Program-made: the position numbers and the translations under genes
The notes under the pieces: generated by a model
What the model saw: only the letters and a program-made list of their open reading frames with translations
What the model was told of the DNA's origin: nothing
Database searches by the model: none
In this document: positions 36,155-43,951 of the stretch, piece after piece
How the letters are laid out: every line of letters begins with the position of its first letter
Numbering within the stretch: position 1 is the stretch's first letter
NCBI GenBank assembly: GCA_019638395.1
Contig: JAHBTX010000004.1
Location: 618,411-682,410, forward strand
Reading direction: 5' to 3'
Length of the DNA stretch: 64,000 nt
DNA from: Cyclobacteriaceae bacterium
GTDB taxonomy: Bacteria; Bacteroidota; Bacteroidia; Cytophagales; Cyclobacteriaceae

Positions 36155-36626
36155 TCACATATTGATCGGAGCCGGTACAGTAGCCGCCATCTACTTTGGT
36201 GGCAGCTACTTACTCAAACTCAACAGACTTTCAAATGAATTAGAATCTGATACAAAAGTTTCGATTCACAATATAAGTCTGAGTGGAATTGAACTCTCCA
36301 TCAATGTGAAACTTAAGAATCCAAGCGGTGGAAGTATTCAAGTGAAACATCCTTTTGTCAAGATGATTTATGCAGATAAGACCATAGCATCATCACAGGT
36401 AAAAGATGTAAACCTGACTGTTCCAAAATTCAGTGAAGTCAATCTTGATCCGATAAAAATCAAGCTTGGATTTCTAAGCCTGGCAACAACGGTTCCAGCA
36501 CTTGTGAAAGAGTACCGAGAGACTGGTAAGCTCAACATGATTGTACACACAGTAACAACAATCAACGATAGTTTACCCTACACAAAAACGGACAATATCA
36601 CTTTGGGCGGTGGGAAGGCTGCATGA
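36141..36626 (+). CDS. virion-like operon gene 2: membrane-anchored LEA-type beta-sandwich protein
   Basis: This 161-residue protein has an N-terminal membrane helix (ILIGAGTVAAIYFGGSYLL). A beta-rich domain follows with the pattern of LEA-2/WHy proteins: SIHNISLSGIELSINVKLKN, NPSGGSIQVKHPFVKM and KFSEVNLDPIKIKLGF. In plants and bacteria such folds are stress or envelope proteins. In a phage-like operon a membrane-anchored structural or penetration role is plausible. Overlap with both neighbours shows co-translation. The fold assignment is from pattern only. Confidence 0.58.
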   Translation: MIKSSHILIGAGTVAAIYFGGSYLLKLNRLSNELESDTKVSIHNISLSGIELSINVKLKNPSGGSIQVKHPFVKMIYADKTIASSQVKDVNLTVPKFSEVNLDPIKIKLGFLSLATTVPALVKEYRETGKLNMIVHTVTTINDSLPYTKTDNITLGGGKAA

Positions 36627-38409
36627 CAGCAAATTTCAAAGAGATGATGAAGAAAGGAAGAGGCGTATGGTAGCGGACAGAAAGAGGCGATTGAGGGATG
36701 GAAGAGAGTTCGATCATTTCTTTCCACCCCCAGGTGAAAAAGATACTACGATAAAGAAGAGTGCGAATGTAGAAGACACGATGAAACTCATTCGCACTGC
36801 ATTGCCAAAGACGTTATGGCAAACGGAAAAGATTGCGAGGGTATTGAAAGGTCGGACACTGGAAGAAACCTGTTCCAACATCTGGCACTTTGTGTACCAA
36901 CACATTCAGTACAAAAGAGACGAGGAAGGAGTTGAGCAAGTACGCAGTCCCAGAAGGGCATGGAGCGATAGAAAGACGGGAGTAGACTGTGACTGTTACA
37001 CCGTATTTATTCTCTCCATCCTCCGATCTCTTGATATAGACTGCCTCGCCAGGATAACGAAATATCCGAAGCGGTATCCGGAAGTTCCGCGATGGCAGCA
37101 TGTATATCCAATTGTACCAAAGCCTGGTCATCTGGAAGATTACATAGATGAACGTGATTACTACATCGTGATTGATTGTGTGAAGGACAAGTTTGATGAT
37201 GAACAACCTTATTTAGAATGTAAAGACTACGATATGAGACTGGATTATTTAGACGGAGTTGAAGATGAGGGACAAGAGGAAATCCAATTCATAGAACATG
37301 AAAATGTTGACCTCTCTGACCTTGCTTCAGTGTACGATGATGAGGAGATGGGAAACATCTTCAAGAAAGTTGGGAAGGCTGTAAAGAAAACGGTGAAGAA
37401 GGTAGGCGATGAAGTTGGCAAAGGAATTCGTTTTGTCAATCGCTATATCAATCCGGCCACATTGCTTTTGAGAAACGGCTTTTTACTGGCCATGAAAATT
37501 AACCTCATGAATGTCGCGGGTAGATTACGCTATGCCTACCTCACCGATTCCCAGGCACAAGCCAAGGGCATGAACTTGAGTGAACTGAAAAAACTTCGCT
37601 CAGTAAAAGACAGAGCGGAGACAGTTTACTGGCAAGCGGGTGGAAAGAAAGCAAATCTCAAAAAAGCAATCTTGAGTGGCAAGGGGAACAAAGATAAAAA
37701 AGTGCCTCTTAGCGGTTTCGAAGGAGTTGACGGATTAGAAAGTGTCTATGCTGACCAAGATGAATATAACATCATCTACAGTGATGACATTGAAGGGTTA
37801 GGTGAGATCGCCAGTGGTACTGCTATCGCAGCAGCGACTTCAGCAGTAGCTGCAATTGCAGGAGCATTAAAGCAAGTAAAGGGTCTGTTTAACAAAGGTG
37901 GAAGTGATGAGAAATCATTTCAGAGTCAAACGGACAATGCAGGTACTGCTTCATTTGCTCCAGCGATGATACCTGAAGATGAGGATGCGATTACAGAACC
38001 ATCTACCGCACCAGCAACAACAATTAAAACAAATGAAGCGACAAAAATTTATTCAACTCCTGCTGCGACTTCTAAGCCTGTACTATCAAATGAATCTGCC
38101 TCCAGCGGAGCTATGCTTGTACCAAGTGAAAGTACATCAACAAGCGATGCTGTTCAAACTCAGGATGGTTCAGAGAAAGCTGGCTTCTTACAGAAGACTA
38201 CGACATGGGTAAAAGCTAATCCTGGTAAGTCTCTGCTTGTCGCTGGAGGAATTATCACGGGCGGAGTTCTACTAATGAGAGCAATGCGAGGCGGTTCCGG
38301 AACAAATGGATTAGAAGGTGTTCCACCGAAAAAGAAAAAGGCGAAGATTAAAACTAAATCAGGGAGCAAGACCAAAAAAGAAAAAGTAAAAGCACAAAAT
38401 CTATTATAG
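36610..38409 (+). CDS. virion-like operon gene 3: transglutaminase-fold protein with membrane-active and TM regions
   Basis: This 599-residue protein starts at GTG 36610, with ATG 36667 as the alternative. Residues about 40-200 match the transglutaminase-like/cysteine peptidase fold: cysteines C127/C129 in GVDCDCYTVF, H164 in RWQHVYP and D189 in YYIVIDC, in the right order and spacing for a Cys-His-Asp triad. Residues about 247-310 hold a lysine-rich amphipathic stretch (FKKVGKAVKKTVKKVGDEV) followed by NPATLLLRNGF. The middle is low-complexity Ser/Thr/Ala/Glu. A TM helix lies at 541-557 and the tail is extremely basic (KKKKAKIKTKSGSKTKKEK). It could process structural proteins, cross-link, or degrade cell wall. 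It is the largest protein of the operon. Confidence 0.6.
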   Translation: MGRLHDSKFQRDDEERKRRMVADRKRRLRDGREFDHFFPPPGEKDTTIKKSANVEDTMKLIRTALPKTLWQTEKIARVLKGRTLEETCSNIWHFVYQHIQYKRDEEGVEQVRSPRRAWSDRKTGVDCDCYTVFILSILRSLDIDCLARITKYPKRYPEVPRWQHVYPIVPKPGHLEDYIDERDYYIVIDCVKDKFDDEQPYLECKDYDMRLDYLDGVEDEGQEEIQFIEHENVDLSDLASVYDDEEMGNIFKKVGKAVKKTVKKVGDEVGKGIRFVNRYINPATLLLRNGFLLAMKINLMNVAGRLRYAYLTDSQAQAKGMNLSELKKLRSVKDRAETVYWQAGGKKANLKKAILSGKGNKDKKVPLSGFEGVDGLESVYADQDEYNIIYSDDIEGLGEIASGTAIAAATSAVAAIAGALKQVKGLFNKGGSDEKSFQSQTDNAGTASFAPAMIPEDEDAITEPSTAPATTIKTNEATKIYSTPAATSKPVLSNESASSGAMLVPSESTSTSDAVQTQDGSEKAGFLQKTTTWVKANPGKSLLVAGGIITGGVLLMRAMRGGSGTNGLEGVPPKKKKAKIKTKSGSKTKKEKVKAQNLL

Positions 38410-38411
38410 AC

Positions 38412-38972
38412 ATGGCAAAGCACAAGAAAAATAAAAAAGGGAATGCGCTCTTTGGAACTGCCCCCGTAATGGAGCATCCGATAGCGCAAACAGTAACAAA
38501 GGGTGGACTTGTGTTACTGACAGCAATCGCAGCAGGTGGTGCAGGGGCGGCACTTGGCAAGCACTCACTGCTTGCAGGAATTCCGATAACGCTTATCGGC
38601 TTCCACAAAAAGAATTCATACCTCATTGCGGCAGGTCTCGGTCTCACATTAAGCAATGGCTTTCAAAATCAAAACAAGACTACAACCGTGCAGGGTGTAG
38701 ATGGATTTGATATGAAACAAATTGCCGAACAAGCCAAAGATCGTGTGGGAACATTCTTCAAGAATTTCTCAGAGAAGCTTTACATCAGCAAAGCGGAACA
38801 TACTGCAACAGCGGGACTTGCAGGTGAGAATAACGAAGAGCAAGTAACCTACTTCGTCAATCCATACAACAATTCGAAGGAGTTGGATATGTCAGCCATT
38901 GATAGAATCCAGGAACAGATCGCAAACATGAATGGAATGAATGCAGTGGAGGAAACTGAAAGAGAGTTTTAA
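38412..38972 (+). CDS. virion-like operon gene 4: two-helix membrane protein
   Basis: This 186-residue protein has a basic N-terminus (MAKHKKNKKGN) and two or three hydrophobic segments between about 30 and 82 (LVLLTAIAAGGAGAALG, LLAGIPITLIGF, LIAAGLGLTLSNGF). The polar C-terminal half has two copies of a Gly-x-x-Gly motif (GVDGFD at 95-100, GLAGEN at 135-140), also seen in neighbouring proteins. No family is recognised. It starts 2 bp after gene 3. A virion membrane or scaffold role is inferred only from the company it keeps. Confidence 0.58.
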   Translation: MAKHKKNKKGNALFGTAPVMEHPIAQTVTKGGLVLLTAIAAGGAGAALGKHSLLAGIPITLIGFHKKNSYLIAAGLGLTLSNGFQNQNKTTTVQGVDGFDMKQIAEQAKDRVGTFFKNFSEKLYISKAEHTATAGLAGENNEEQVTYFVNPYNNSKELDMSAIDRIQEQIANMNGMNAVEETEREF

Positions 38973-39007
38973 AATCAAAGAGTAACAATTAAACACAAAG
39001 TAAAATT

Positions 39008-39736
39008 ATGCTGGGAGCATTAGGACAACTCATGGAGAGTGAGTACACAAACCCAACGGAGTTGTTGGGTCTGAATGGAGAGATGGATACTGAGTTAATG
39101 GGGTATCTGAATGCGCTGAACCCTGTGCAACGGGCAAAGGCGATGAGTAAGATTGTGAAGCGGCACATTCCTTCGCAAGGGTCGCGTGCAGAATTTGAGA
39201 AGTTCTTTGTAGAACTACCCAAGCACATTAAAGAGCAATTGCTTCAAGGTAAGTTGCGCCTGGCAGATCAATTGATTTACACCATCAAGCCAATCAAAGG
39301 TGCAAAGACTATCAAGATGTTTGAAAGTCAGGATGTGAAGGAAGTGAACCTGCGTAACATTAGTAATGCCAAGCTTCCAAAGAACATGGCCTTGCTCGTG
39401 TCTGGAATTTATTTGCTGCATGGTGTGGCGGCCTCGCTTGACATTGATGACATCAAAACCACAAAGTTTGATACCATCGAAAATGTGGGTGCGCTTGCCA
39501 ATGGTGAGTTCAAACTCAAGGCCAACAAAAAGCAATTGGTGAGTGATACTTCTAACCGGAAGTTTGTGACCACTCAGTTTGACATGGTGCCAAAGAGTTT
39601 TTACAAACTGGCGAACCCTCGTCTGATTCATGACGATGTGGACATCGAGTTTGAAATTGAACTTGGAACCATCAAGGGTCTGGATGCAAACTCAGTTTTG
39701 TATGTAGGTCTTGAAGGAACAGCAACCATTCCTTAG
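39008..39736 (+). CDS. virion-like operon gene 5: candidate capsid protein, helical N-half and beta-rich C-half
   Basis: This 242-residue protein has two parts. The first ~90 residues are helical and contain LLGLNGEMDTEL (a GLNGE motif, 21-25, shared in type with neighbours), then PVQRAKAMSKIVKRHIPSQG and FEKFFVELPKHIKEQLLQGK. The second half is almost all beta strand (LPKNMALLVSGIYLLHGVAA, ANGEFKLKANKKQLVSD, DVDIEFEIELGTIKG, NSVLYVGLEGTATIP), as expected for a jelly-roll. A precursor with a removable helical segment ahead of a capsid fold would look like this. No family was recognised, so capsid identity is inference from secondary-structure pattern and context. Confidence 0.52.
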   Translation: MLGALGQLMESEYTNPTELLGLNGEMDTELMGYLNALNPVQRAKAMSKIVKRHIPSQGSRAEFEKFFVELPKHIKEQLLQGKLRLADQLIYTIKPIKGAKTIKMFESQDVKEVNLRNISNAKLPKNMALLVSGIYLLHGVAASLDIDDIKTTKFDTIENVGALANGEFKLKANKKQLVSDTSNRKFVTTQFDMVPKSFYKLANPRLIHDDVDIEFEIELGTIKGLDANSVLYVGLEGTATIP

Positions 39737-39742
39737 TAGGTC

Positions 39743-40123
39743 ATGGAGAAGCGTTTGGTGGATAAAATCTACACCTTCCTGGTGGACGCGGAAGGGCAAC
39801 CGGTAAGCAAGAAGTTTGACCTGGATAAGAATGTCAAAGTGGTACACGGTATCATGATGAGTTCAGACAGACCGAACCTCTTGTTCTACCGAGGCTCTCA
39901 AAGGATTGAACTTTCGGGAGAGGAACTCTTCCCAGAGGACTTTGAGAGCAAAATGTTCATGAGTGGAATGGCGGTAGCCCCTGACAACAAATACAAGTCG
40001 TTGGGTAATGGAGTGGTATCCGGAAACGGGGAGTTAAAAATCCAATACAAGGATACTGCCAATCCAAACGCTCCCTTTGCGGCTTACAAAGTTATCGTCA
40101 GTCTTTTATGTGAGATGAAATGA
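39743..40123 (+). CDS. virion-like operon gene 6: candidate single-jelly-roll structural protein
   Basis: This 126-residue protein is rich in beta strand: NVKVVHGIMMSSDRPNLLFY, SQRIELSGEELFPEDFESKM, NGELKIQYKD and FAAYKVIVSLLCEM. The order of short strands with conserved RGSQ and LFPEDFE turns is compatible with a compact jelly-roll. It lies 6 bp after gene 5 and before three more small beta-rich proteins, suggesting a set of capsid or vertex components. Its stop overlaps the start of the 47-residue gene at 40120 (ATGA). I recognise no named family. Confidence 0.52.
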   Translation: MEKRLVDKIYTFLVDAEGQPVSKKFDLDKNVKVVHGIMMSSDRPNLLFYRGSQRIELSGEELFPEDFESKMFMSGMAVAPDNKYKSLGNGVVSGNGELKIQYKDTANPNAPFAAYKVIVSLLCEMK

Positions 40124-40263
40124 TAATCACAAAGACCAAACGGAGAATCATAATAGCCAAACTTGATGTGAATAAGCTTGAACGATTCAAGCCATTCGAA
40201 ATCAGGCTTCCGGCCAATGTGAGGAAAGTAACAGGAATACTTGTAACAGCATCTGAAAAATGA
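40120..40263 (+). CDS. virion-like operon gene 7: 47-residue protein
   Basis: This short gene overlaps the previous stop by ATGA (40120-40123) and the next start by ATGA (40260-40263). Translational coupling at both ends makes it convincing despite its length. The product (MIITKTKRRIII, then LERFKPFEIRLPANVRKVTG) is basic with two likely beta strands and no membrane segment. The codon frame fills exactly the gap between genes 6 and 8. The function is unknown. A small structural or assembly protein is likely from context. Confidence 0.65.
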   Translation: MIITKTKRRIIIAKLDVNKLERFKPFEIRLPANVRKVTGILVTASEK

Positions 40264-40634
40264 GCAACGTGTTAGGTAACATAAGCTTTCAGGCCAATGA
40301 TAAGATGGATGTCTTTCATGTAGCTCAGGTTATGAACGAGGGAATCGAACCTTCCGACAACACCTTGCTTCAGATAGAGGATTCACAATTCGACAGTGAC
40401 AAGGCTTGGGTAACTGGTAATGTACCGAAGCTAAAACCTGTACATGTCGAGGGCGATACTTCCATCATCAATGCCTGGTTCAAAGGTGAGACTTACGAAA
40501 ACCCATTTGTAATCACGGTCTATGTTGAATGTGAAACGGCTGAAGAGCTTGAGGAAGTTACTGCGGATGAGGAGATAGAACAGGACAAGCGTTCAAGGAA
40601 TGATTTCCTCGAACCAGTGGAGATAAACTTATGA
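40260..40634 (+). CDS. virion-like operon gene 8: small acidic protein
   Basis: This 124-residue protein begins MSNVLGNISFQANDKMDV and continues with strand-like segments (KAWVTGNVPKLKPVHVEG, FVITVYVECE). The C-terminus is strongly acidic (TAEELEEVTADEEIEQD). It is coupled to both neighbours by 4-base overlaps. No family is recognised. The beta content and position fit a minor structural protein, and the acidic tail could bind a basic partner such as the tails of genes 1, 3 or 13. Confidence 0.55.
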   Translation: MSNVLGNISFQANDKMDVFHVAQVMNEGIEPSDNTLLQIEDSQFDSDKAWVTGNVPKLKPVHVEGDTSIINAWFKGETYENPFVITVYVECETAEELEEVTADEEIEQDKRSRNDFLEPVEINL

Positions 40635-40942
40635 CCGAACAATTCATTCTGGAGTTTGCGCCTTTGCGATTAAAACAACAAGGTTATTCGAAGTATCATC
40701 TCCGTCACAGGGATTTCATCATCGAGGCAGGAACTACGGTAACTATTCCTGCCTACAATGAAATGTTCTTCATCATTGATGAACCTCCTGGCCTTGTAGT
40801 TGACTCTAATTATGGAATGTACGATTCAACGGAAGATCCTATTCCTGAGAGCATTCATATTCATCGGGGCGAAATCAAGATTACGAACCCAGGAGATGCG
40901 AAGCGAAGAATAAAATTTATACAAGCAATCATAGTGAATTAA
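40631..40942 (+). CDS. virion-like operon gene 9: small beta-rich protein
   Basis: This 103-residue protein looks all-beta: TEQFILEFAPLRLKQQGYSK, FIIEAGTTVTIPAYNEMFFI, PESIHIHRGEIKITNPG and RIKFIQAIIVN. Strand lengths and the EAGTTVTIPA turn resemble small jelly-roll or cupin-like barrels, without the cupin histidine set. It overlaps gene 8 by 4 bases. A 5-bp stem hairpin (ACCCC-ATC-GGGGT, 40943-40955) follows its stop, directly ahead of gene 10, and could tune expression of that gene. Not a recognised family. Confidence 0.55.
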   Translation: MTEQFILEFAPLRLKQQGYSKYHLRHRDFIIEAGTTVTIPAYNEMFFIIDEPPGLVVDSNYGMYDSTEDPIPESIHIHRGEIKITNPGDAKRRIKFIQAIIVN

Positions 40943-40961
40943 ACCCCATCGGGGTACGAAT

Positions 40962-41777
40962 ATGGCACTACCGAATAAAGAAAAATACGAACAGAAAAAG
41001 ATTGACAATCTTTTACAATACCTGCGCTTATACCATGACAAAGGTCAACCCATTGATTACGAAATTCTCGTTGATGGATTCAAGGCAGTACGCAGAACAA
41101 GTGACCCTGATATGTTTACGATGTTTGAAAACTTCGTAACTGCGGATACGCGATCAATTGAAATTCTACTTTTCACTGGCAGTAGCAATAACAACGAAAA
41201 GCGAATTTTTTATTTTGGTGAACAACCCAAGGAAGGCTTATCTGGAGTTGATGTTAAAAATATCGTTGATGAAGAAGTTCAACGAAAACTGCGGGAGAAA
41301 GAATTTGATGAGCTGAAAGACGCCAATAAAAAATTACAGCAACACATCGCAGACCTGGAGAGTGAAGTCGAGGAATTAGAGAAGCACAATGCCCGACTTG
41401 AAATGAAGCAATCTCCTTTGAATAGTTTCTTAGGTGATGTTGGCTCAAGTCTGGTGGAGAGCTTCATCAAGCGTAATCCAAAACTAATGGCAGCCTTTCC
41501 AGGTGGTGAGGCACTTGCAGGTTTATTGCAATCAAACAATGAAGAAACAAGCGAAGAACCAATACCTGATTCAGAAGTCAGCTTCAAGCCAAAAGTAAGT
41601 TCTTCTGCTTTATCTCTCACTGAAGAAGACCAGGCTGCTATCCAATTTGTCAATCAGCTTAAGTCACAGTTTAGCAAAGAGGAATTTGAGAGAGTGCTTC
41701 TGATTCTTCAAACCCTTGCCGATGACAAGAGTAAGATTGACCTAATCATAAATCATGTAAACATTAAACAATCATAA
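40962..41777 (+). CDS. virion-like operon gene 10: coiled-coil protein
   Basis: This 271-residue protein has a globular N-terminus (1-88) and then a GLSGVD motif (92-97), the same type as in genes 3, 4 and 5. A long coiled coil follows (about 105-148; LQQHIADLESEVEELEKHNA shows heptads), then an amphipathic region (FIKRNPKLMAAFPGGEALAG) and a helical C-terminus. No membrane segment is present. A scaffold, connector or internal protein is plausible. It is flanked by the hairpin at 40943-40955 and a 2-bp gap to gene 11. Confidence 0.55.
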   Translation: MALPNKEKYEQKKIDNLLQYLRLYHDKGQPIDYEILVDGFKAVRRTSDPDMFTMFENFVTADTRSIEILLFTGSSNNNEKRIFYFGEQPKEGLSGVDVKNIVDEEVQRKLREKEFDELKDANKKLQQHIADLESEVEELEKHNARLEMKQSPLNSFLGDVGSSLVESFIKRNPKLMAAFPGGEALAGLLQSNNEETSEEPIPDSEVSFKPKVSSSALSLTEEDQAAIQFVNQLKSQFSKEEFERVLLILQTLADDKSKIDLIINHVNIKQS

Positions 41778-41779
41778 CA

Positions 41780-41962
41780 ATGAACAAGTACAGTTTTGAA
41801 GTGAGCATTGAGGCGCAAACGCAAGGTGAGGCAGAAGTAAAACTGTCAGCAGCATCCATCTTGATGCAGAGGTTAAAGGCACGCGAAATAGCAAAGCTTG
41901 CCGATGTGGTCAAGAATGATCCAGTGAAAACATCCCTGGCTAAAAAAGCCCTGGGGTTATAG
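41780..41962 (+). CDS. virion-like operon gene 11: 60-residue protein
   Basis: This 60-residue protein starts with a strand (MNKYSFEVSIEAQTQGEAEV) and continues with a basic amphipathic helix (ILMQRLKAREIAKLADVVKN). It could be a small ferredoxin-like half or a dimeric structural piece. It has no membrane helix and no recognised family. It begins 2 bp after gene 10 and ends 26 bp before gene 12. Co-direction and spacing support a real gene. Confidence 0.55.
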   Translation: MNKYSFEVSIEAQTQGEAEVKLSAASILMQRLKAREIAKLADVVKNDPVKTSLAKKALGL

Positions 41963-41988
41963 AGAATTAAAGAAGGGATAAGTAAGAC

Positions 41989-42387
41989 ATGAACGCAGAC
42001 GAACAGAAGGTTCAAAATCTCAAGACCGTAGTGATCTATTCGACACTAGGACTTGGCACTGCTACCGGACTGTTTTTTCTGGCGCGTCACTTTTACAAAA
42101 AGACAAGAGCGAATGTATCTCAAAAGCGAAGTCTGGAGGTAGGCGATCCGGCAACATTTGCCAAGCAATTGAAGATGGCTTTTGATAATGACAATTACGC
42201 AGGCTGGGGAACGAATGAAAAGATGGTGATCCAGGTATTTAACGAGATACCATCCAAGAGCATGTACTCAAAAGTACAGAAGGAGTACGCCAACCTCTAT
42301 GGTAAAAGTCTGAATGCAGACCTGGAAGACGAATTGAGCAGTGAAGAGTATAACGAGCTGATAAGGATTTTAAACGCGAAGAACTAA
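41989..42387 (+). CDS. virion-like operon gene 12: membrane-anchored annexin-like repeat protein
   Basis: This 132-residue protein has an N-terminal membrane helix at about 13-31 (TVVIYSTLGLGTATGLFFLA). Residues about 60-130 then read like one annexin repeat. A GWGT loop (72-75) is followed by NEKMVIQVFNEI, a helix ending EYANLYGKSL, and DLEDELSSEEYNELIRIL. In annexins the G-x-GT loop and an acidic residue about 39-40 positions later bind calcium. Here E115 falls at that place, and the LYGK-L-x-x-DL-x-x-EL wording matches well. A single repeat tethered to a membrane is unusual. The resemblance was judged by eye. Confidence 0.6.
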   Translation: MNADEQKVQNLKTVVIYSTLGLGTATGLFFLARHFYKKTRANVSQKRSLEVGDPATFAKQLKMAFDNDNYAGWGTNEKMVIQVFNEIPSKSMYSKVQKEYANLYGKSLNADLEDELSSEEYNELIRILNAKN

Positions 42388-43367
42388 TGGCGAAGAAGGC
42401 ATTGAAGGGGAAGACGAAAGCACAAGCGAAAAAGCCGAACGCAAAAAAACCAGCAACACCAAAAAAAAGCCAAGGCAAGAAAGGTGCTGTTAAACCCGCG
42501 AAGGTATTTATTTACGCATTGGCTCTAGCTGCCCTTGGTGGTGGCGGCTACCTGGTATATGATAGAATCAAAAGAAAGAAGTTGGCTGAACAAAATCAGT
42601 TGCCTTCAGACAACAACGATACTATCATTATCAATAACACATTACCAGCTTCGTTTAGCACCTTCACATCAAAAGTTCTGAGTTCAGCCAATGACAGTTT
42701 CCCTTTGAAGAGAGGAAGCCGAGGTACACGAGTAACAATGCTTCAACAGGCCTTAGCGAAGACTACTCCATCCATCATGATTGATGGACAATTCGGACCA
42801 CAAACAGCGGGAGCATTAAAGACAGCGTGGTATCCTGAAATTGTAGATGAAACACTCTTCAACAAAATCACAGGATCGGTTAAAGGTTCAGTCCAGGTGG
42901 TATTCAATCCTTCGGCATTAGCTGAGAGTCTTTACAAAGGTGCGCAAGCAAAGAATCTTGCTCAAGTGATGGATATTTTAAAACAGCTAAAATCTGTAAC
43001 AGAATATTCAGCGGTGAATGAGTACTACAAGAAGCAAAGCTTTATCTCAAAGACCATTGTAACAGACCTCTTGGAATATGCTTTCAAAAGCAATGAAGCT
43101 GCCAAGGTGCAGATACGAAATGAATTCCTGCGCATAGGTTTAAAAGTAAGCAGTACGGGAACGTGGAGCCTACAAGGAATCCGACTCTACAAAGACCTTG
43201 TCACTATCCGCGAAACAGTGGTAACGGATGCCAGGAATAACCGGATACCTGTGCGCAGGAATACAATACTCGGAGATGAGTTGGAAGTCGCTAATGGAAT
43301 GACATGGTTCAAGTCTATTGATAACAGCATTCTGAAAGTCCCAACGCAGGACGTGAAGTACACCTAA
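42387..43367 (+). CDS. virion-like operon gene 13: membrane protein with peptidoglycan-binding domain
   Basis: This 326-residue protein begins with a Lys/Ala/Pro-rich tail (about 36 residues, histone-like: KGKTKAQAKKPNAKKPATPK). A TM helix (about 39-58) and a spacer follow, then a PG_binding_1-type domain (about 105-150): LKRGSRGTRVTMLQQALAK, then IDGQFGPQTAGALK. The C-terminal half is helical and unmatched. The basic tail would sit on the nucleic-acid side of the membrane and the wall-binding domain outside. That is a sensible layout for a virion entry protein. It overlaps gene 12 by one base. Confidence 0.68.
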   Translation: MAKKALKGKTKAQAKKPNAKKPATPKKSQGKKGAVKPAKVFIYALALAALGGGGYLVYDRIKRKKLAEQNQLPSDNNDTIIINNTLPASFSTFTSKVLSSANDSFPLKRGSRGTRVTMLQQALAKTTPSIMIDGQFGPQTAGALKTAWYPEIVDETLFNKITGSVKGSVQVVFNPSALAESLYKGAQAKNLAQVMDILKQLKSVTEYSAVNEYYKKQSFISKTIVTDLLEYAFKSNEAAKVQIRNEFLRIGLKVSSTGTWSLQGIRLYKDLVTIRETVVTDARNNRIPVRRNTILGDELEVANGMTWFKSIDNSILKVPTQDVKYT

Positions 43368-43395
43368 AGGAAATTAAAACAAACAATTAATAGCA

Positions 43396-43926
43396 ATGGC
43401 AAAGTTTGAAAACTTCGCAGGGAAACTCCTGCGATTAGAGGGAGGTTATGTGAATCATCCATTGGATAAAGGAGGCCCGACTAAGTACGGAGTCATTCTT
43501 TCTGTGTGGAAGGAACACGGCCATGACAAAGATGGTGATGGAGACATTGATGCAGAAGATATCAAGAAACTCAGTGAAGAAGATGCTAAGTGGATTGCAA
43601 AGAAAATCTTTTGGGATTACTTCCAGGCAGACTTCATCCTCAATGAATCCGTAGCTCAGTTTATTGTCGATTGGGGTTACAATTCAGGAAGGAAGACAGT
43701 TGCCAAGATTGTGCAGCGTGTCATTAAGGTAGACGTTGATGGAATTGTAGGAGCAAAAACACTTAGTGCAATCAACTGTGCCGACCAGGATCGTTTGTTC
43801 AATCTACTCAAGATTGAACGTCAGGTATTCTTGAATAACATCATCAAGAGAAGGCCAGATCAAATCGTATTCTATGATGGATGGATGAATCGCGTGAATT
43901 CATTCCGCTTTAAGCAAGCTGCATAA
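43396..43926 (+). CDS. GH108 muramidase (phage-type lysozyme) with an EF-hand-like loop
   Basis: This 176-residue protein is a glycoside hydrolase family 108 member. The catalytic region RLEGGYVNHPLDKGGPTKYG has E15 as probable acid and D24/T29 of the family signature. The C-terminal half holds a predicted peptidoglycan-binding-3-type region (VDGIVGAKTLSAIN). Between them, residues 44-55 (DKDGDGDIDAED) form a near-perfect EF-hand calcium loop, which ordinary family members lack as far as I recall. There is no signal peptide, as in virion-borne or holin-dependent endolysins. It cleaves the glycan backbone of peptidoglycan. It lies between a wall-binding and an L,D-transpeptidase-like protein. 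Confidence 0.85.
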   Translation: MAKFENFAGKLLRLEGGYVNHPLDKGGPTKYGVILSVWKEHGHDKDGDGDIDAEDIKKLSEEDAKWIAKKIFWDYFQADFILNESVAQFIVDWGYNSGRKTVAKIVQRVIKVDVDGIVGAKTLSAINCADQDRLFNLLKIERQVFLNNIIKRRPDQIVFYDGWMNRVNSFRFKQAA

Positions 43927-43951
43927 ATCAAACAAGTAAAGAGTAGAACAC

